A DNA stretch of 6,460 nucleotides from an uncultured Deferribacteraceae bacterium (GTDB taxonomy: Bacteria; Chrysiogenota; Deferribacteres; Deferribacterales; Mucispirillaceae). The notes under the pieces are model-generated. The model saw only the letters and a list, made by a program, of their open reading frames with translations. It was not told the DNA's origin and did not search any database. A program made the translations under genes and the position numbers. Shown piece after piece: positions 5,560 to 6,460 of the stretch. Each line of letters starts with the position of its first letter. Position 1 is the stretch's first letter. The stretch is taken from contig CAMQYB010000115.1 in assembly GCA_947039055.1 (NCBI GenBank), positions 1 through 6,460 on the forward strand. Reading direction: 5' to 3'.

Positions 5560-6453
5560 ATGGCAAATACAAGGGATATTAAACGTAAGATAGTATCTGT
5601 ACAAAATACGCAGAAGATAACCAAAGCGATGAAAATGGTATCGGCAGCGAAGATGCGTCGTGCAGTTGAAAATATGTACACAGGCAGAGCGTATACAGAT
5701 AAACTAAAAAGTTTAGTTATAGAGCTTCGTCGCAGACTAAAAGAGGATACTTCACATCCATATTTAACAGATAGGAAAGAAGTTCGTAATGTTGGTCTGC
5801 TTGTTGTAAACTCTGATAAAGGTTTATGTGGAGCATTCAATTCAAGTGTTGTTAAGATGGCGAATGAGTTTATCAGTAATCAGTTGTCAGACGGCAAAAC
5901 AGTTAAGTTATATATTGTTGGCAAGAAAGCGTATGATTATTTTAAGAACAGACAAGCAGATAATATAAAAGCATCATGGATAAGTTTCGGTGGTAAATAC
6001 ACTTATTCAAACGTGTCATTAGTTACATCAAATATGATTTCGGATTTTGAAGAAGGCAACATTGATGAAATTTATATGGCATACAATAAGTATGAATCAA
6101 CAGCAACTCAGACAACGACTTTAGATAAAGTTTTACCAGTTGATATAAGTTCAATTGAGACAACAGAATCTGAAGAGTCAGAGAAAGCGACAGTTTTAGA
6201 TTTTATATTTGAACCGAGTAAAGAGAGTATATTGGAAGATATACTACCAAAATATATTAACACCGTATTATATCAGAGTATGTTAGAGTCAGCAGCAGGT
6301 GAGCATAGTGCCAGAATGGTTGCTATGGAAAGTGCTACTCAGGCAGCAGGTGATATGATTAAACGTCTTGTAGTTTACTATAACAAAGCAAGACAAGGTG
6401 CTATTACGAAAGAGTTATTAGATATTGTTAACGGTGCAGAAGCGTTAAAATAA
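5560..6453 (+). CDS. atpG: F-type ATP synthase subunit gamma
   Basis: This is the central rotor shaft. Its N- and C-terminal helices form a coiled coil inside the alpha3beta3 head and couple rotation to catalysis. It has 297 residues, close to the usual 285-300. Conserved parts are the N-terminal helix IKRKIVSVQNTQKITKAMKM (7-26) continuing VSAAK, the SDKGLCGAFN motif (85-94) of the central Rossmann-like domain, and the C-terminal helix with EHSARMVAMESATQAA (248-263), NKARQ (275-279) and the signature ITKELLDIVNGAEA (282-295). The usual N in the family's M-x-N-A-T stretch is serine here (ESAT, 257-260). Residues 197-210 form a Ser/Thr/Glu-rich acidic linker in the variable region. The stop TAA is at 6451-6453. 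Only 7 bases remain in the window, where atpD would be expected to follow. Confidence 0.98.
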   Translation: MANTRDIKRKIVSVQNTQKITKAMKMVSAAKMRRAVENMYTGRAYTDKLKSLVIELRRRLKEDTSHPYLTDRKEVRNVGLLVVNSDKGLCGAFNSSVVKMANEFISNQLSDGKTVKLYIVGKKAYDYFKNRQADNIKASWISFGGKYTYSNVSLVTSNMISDFEEGNIDEIYMAYNKYESTATQTTTLDKVLPVDISSIETTESEESEKATVLDFIFEPSKESILEDILPKYINTVLYQSMLESAAGEHSARMVAMESATQAAGDMIKRLVVYYNKARQGAITKELLDIVNGAEALK

Positions 6454-6460
6454 CCAAGTT

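Overview
The window is AT-rich, roughly one third G+C by eye. It carries seven same-strand genes typical of a Gram-negative-type bacterium, all read left to right: a small membrane transporter-like gene, phosphoglycerate kinase (pgk), and five consecutive subunit genes of an F-type ATP synthase in the order b', b, delta, alpha, gamma (atpF', atpF, atpH, atpA, atpG). No phylogenetic marker settles the taxon. Three traits point toward a delta/epsilonproteobacterial or Deferribacterota-like lineage and away from Firmicutes or Gammaproteobacteria: two b-type stator genes, a signal-peptide-like N-terminus on the second b subunit, and the apparent separation of the a and c subunit genes from the F1/stator genes. 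This is inference from family knowledge, not a firm assignment.

Layout. Positions 1-346 hold no convincing complete gene. At the left edge an open frame ends at 28 and could be the tail of an upstream gene. From about 151 to 296 lies a degenerate tandem array of 25/27-bp units. A Gx-family (Hpre_diP_synt_I) membrane protein follows from a TTG start at 347, then pgk at 952. A 158-bp gap after pgk contains AT palindromes, a perfect TATAAT box, a cluster of competing GGTACC-based hairpins and a separate 7-bp inverted repeat just before the atpF' ribosome binding site. This is the most plausible place for the promoter/leader of the ATP synthase operon. The five atp genes then run to the right edge, with gaps of 73, 10, 105 and 62 bp. 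The window ends 7 bases after the gamma stop, so the beta and epsilon genes (atpD, atpC) are expected just outside.

Together the atp genes encode the peripheral stalk (b/b' plus delta), one catalytic-ring component (alpha) and the central rotor shaft (gamma). Pgk makes ATP by substrate-level phosphorylation in glycolysis. Every gene is a recognisable family member with intact motifs, and I found no evidence of a new multi-gene system. The parts not explained by known genes are the tandem array at 151-296 and the structured leader at 2189-2264.
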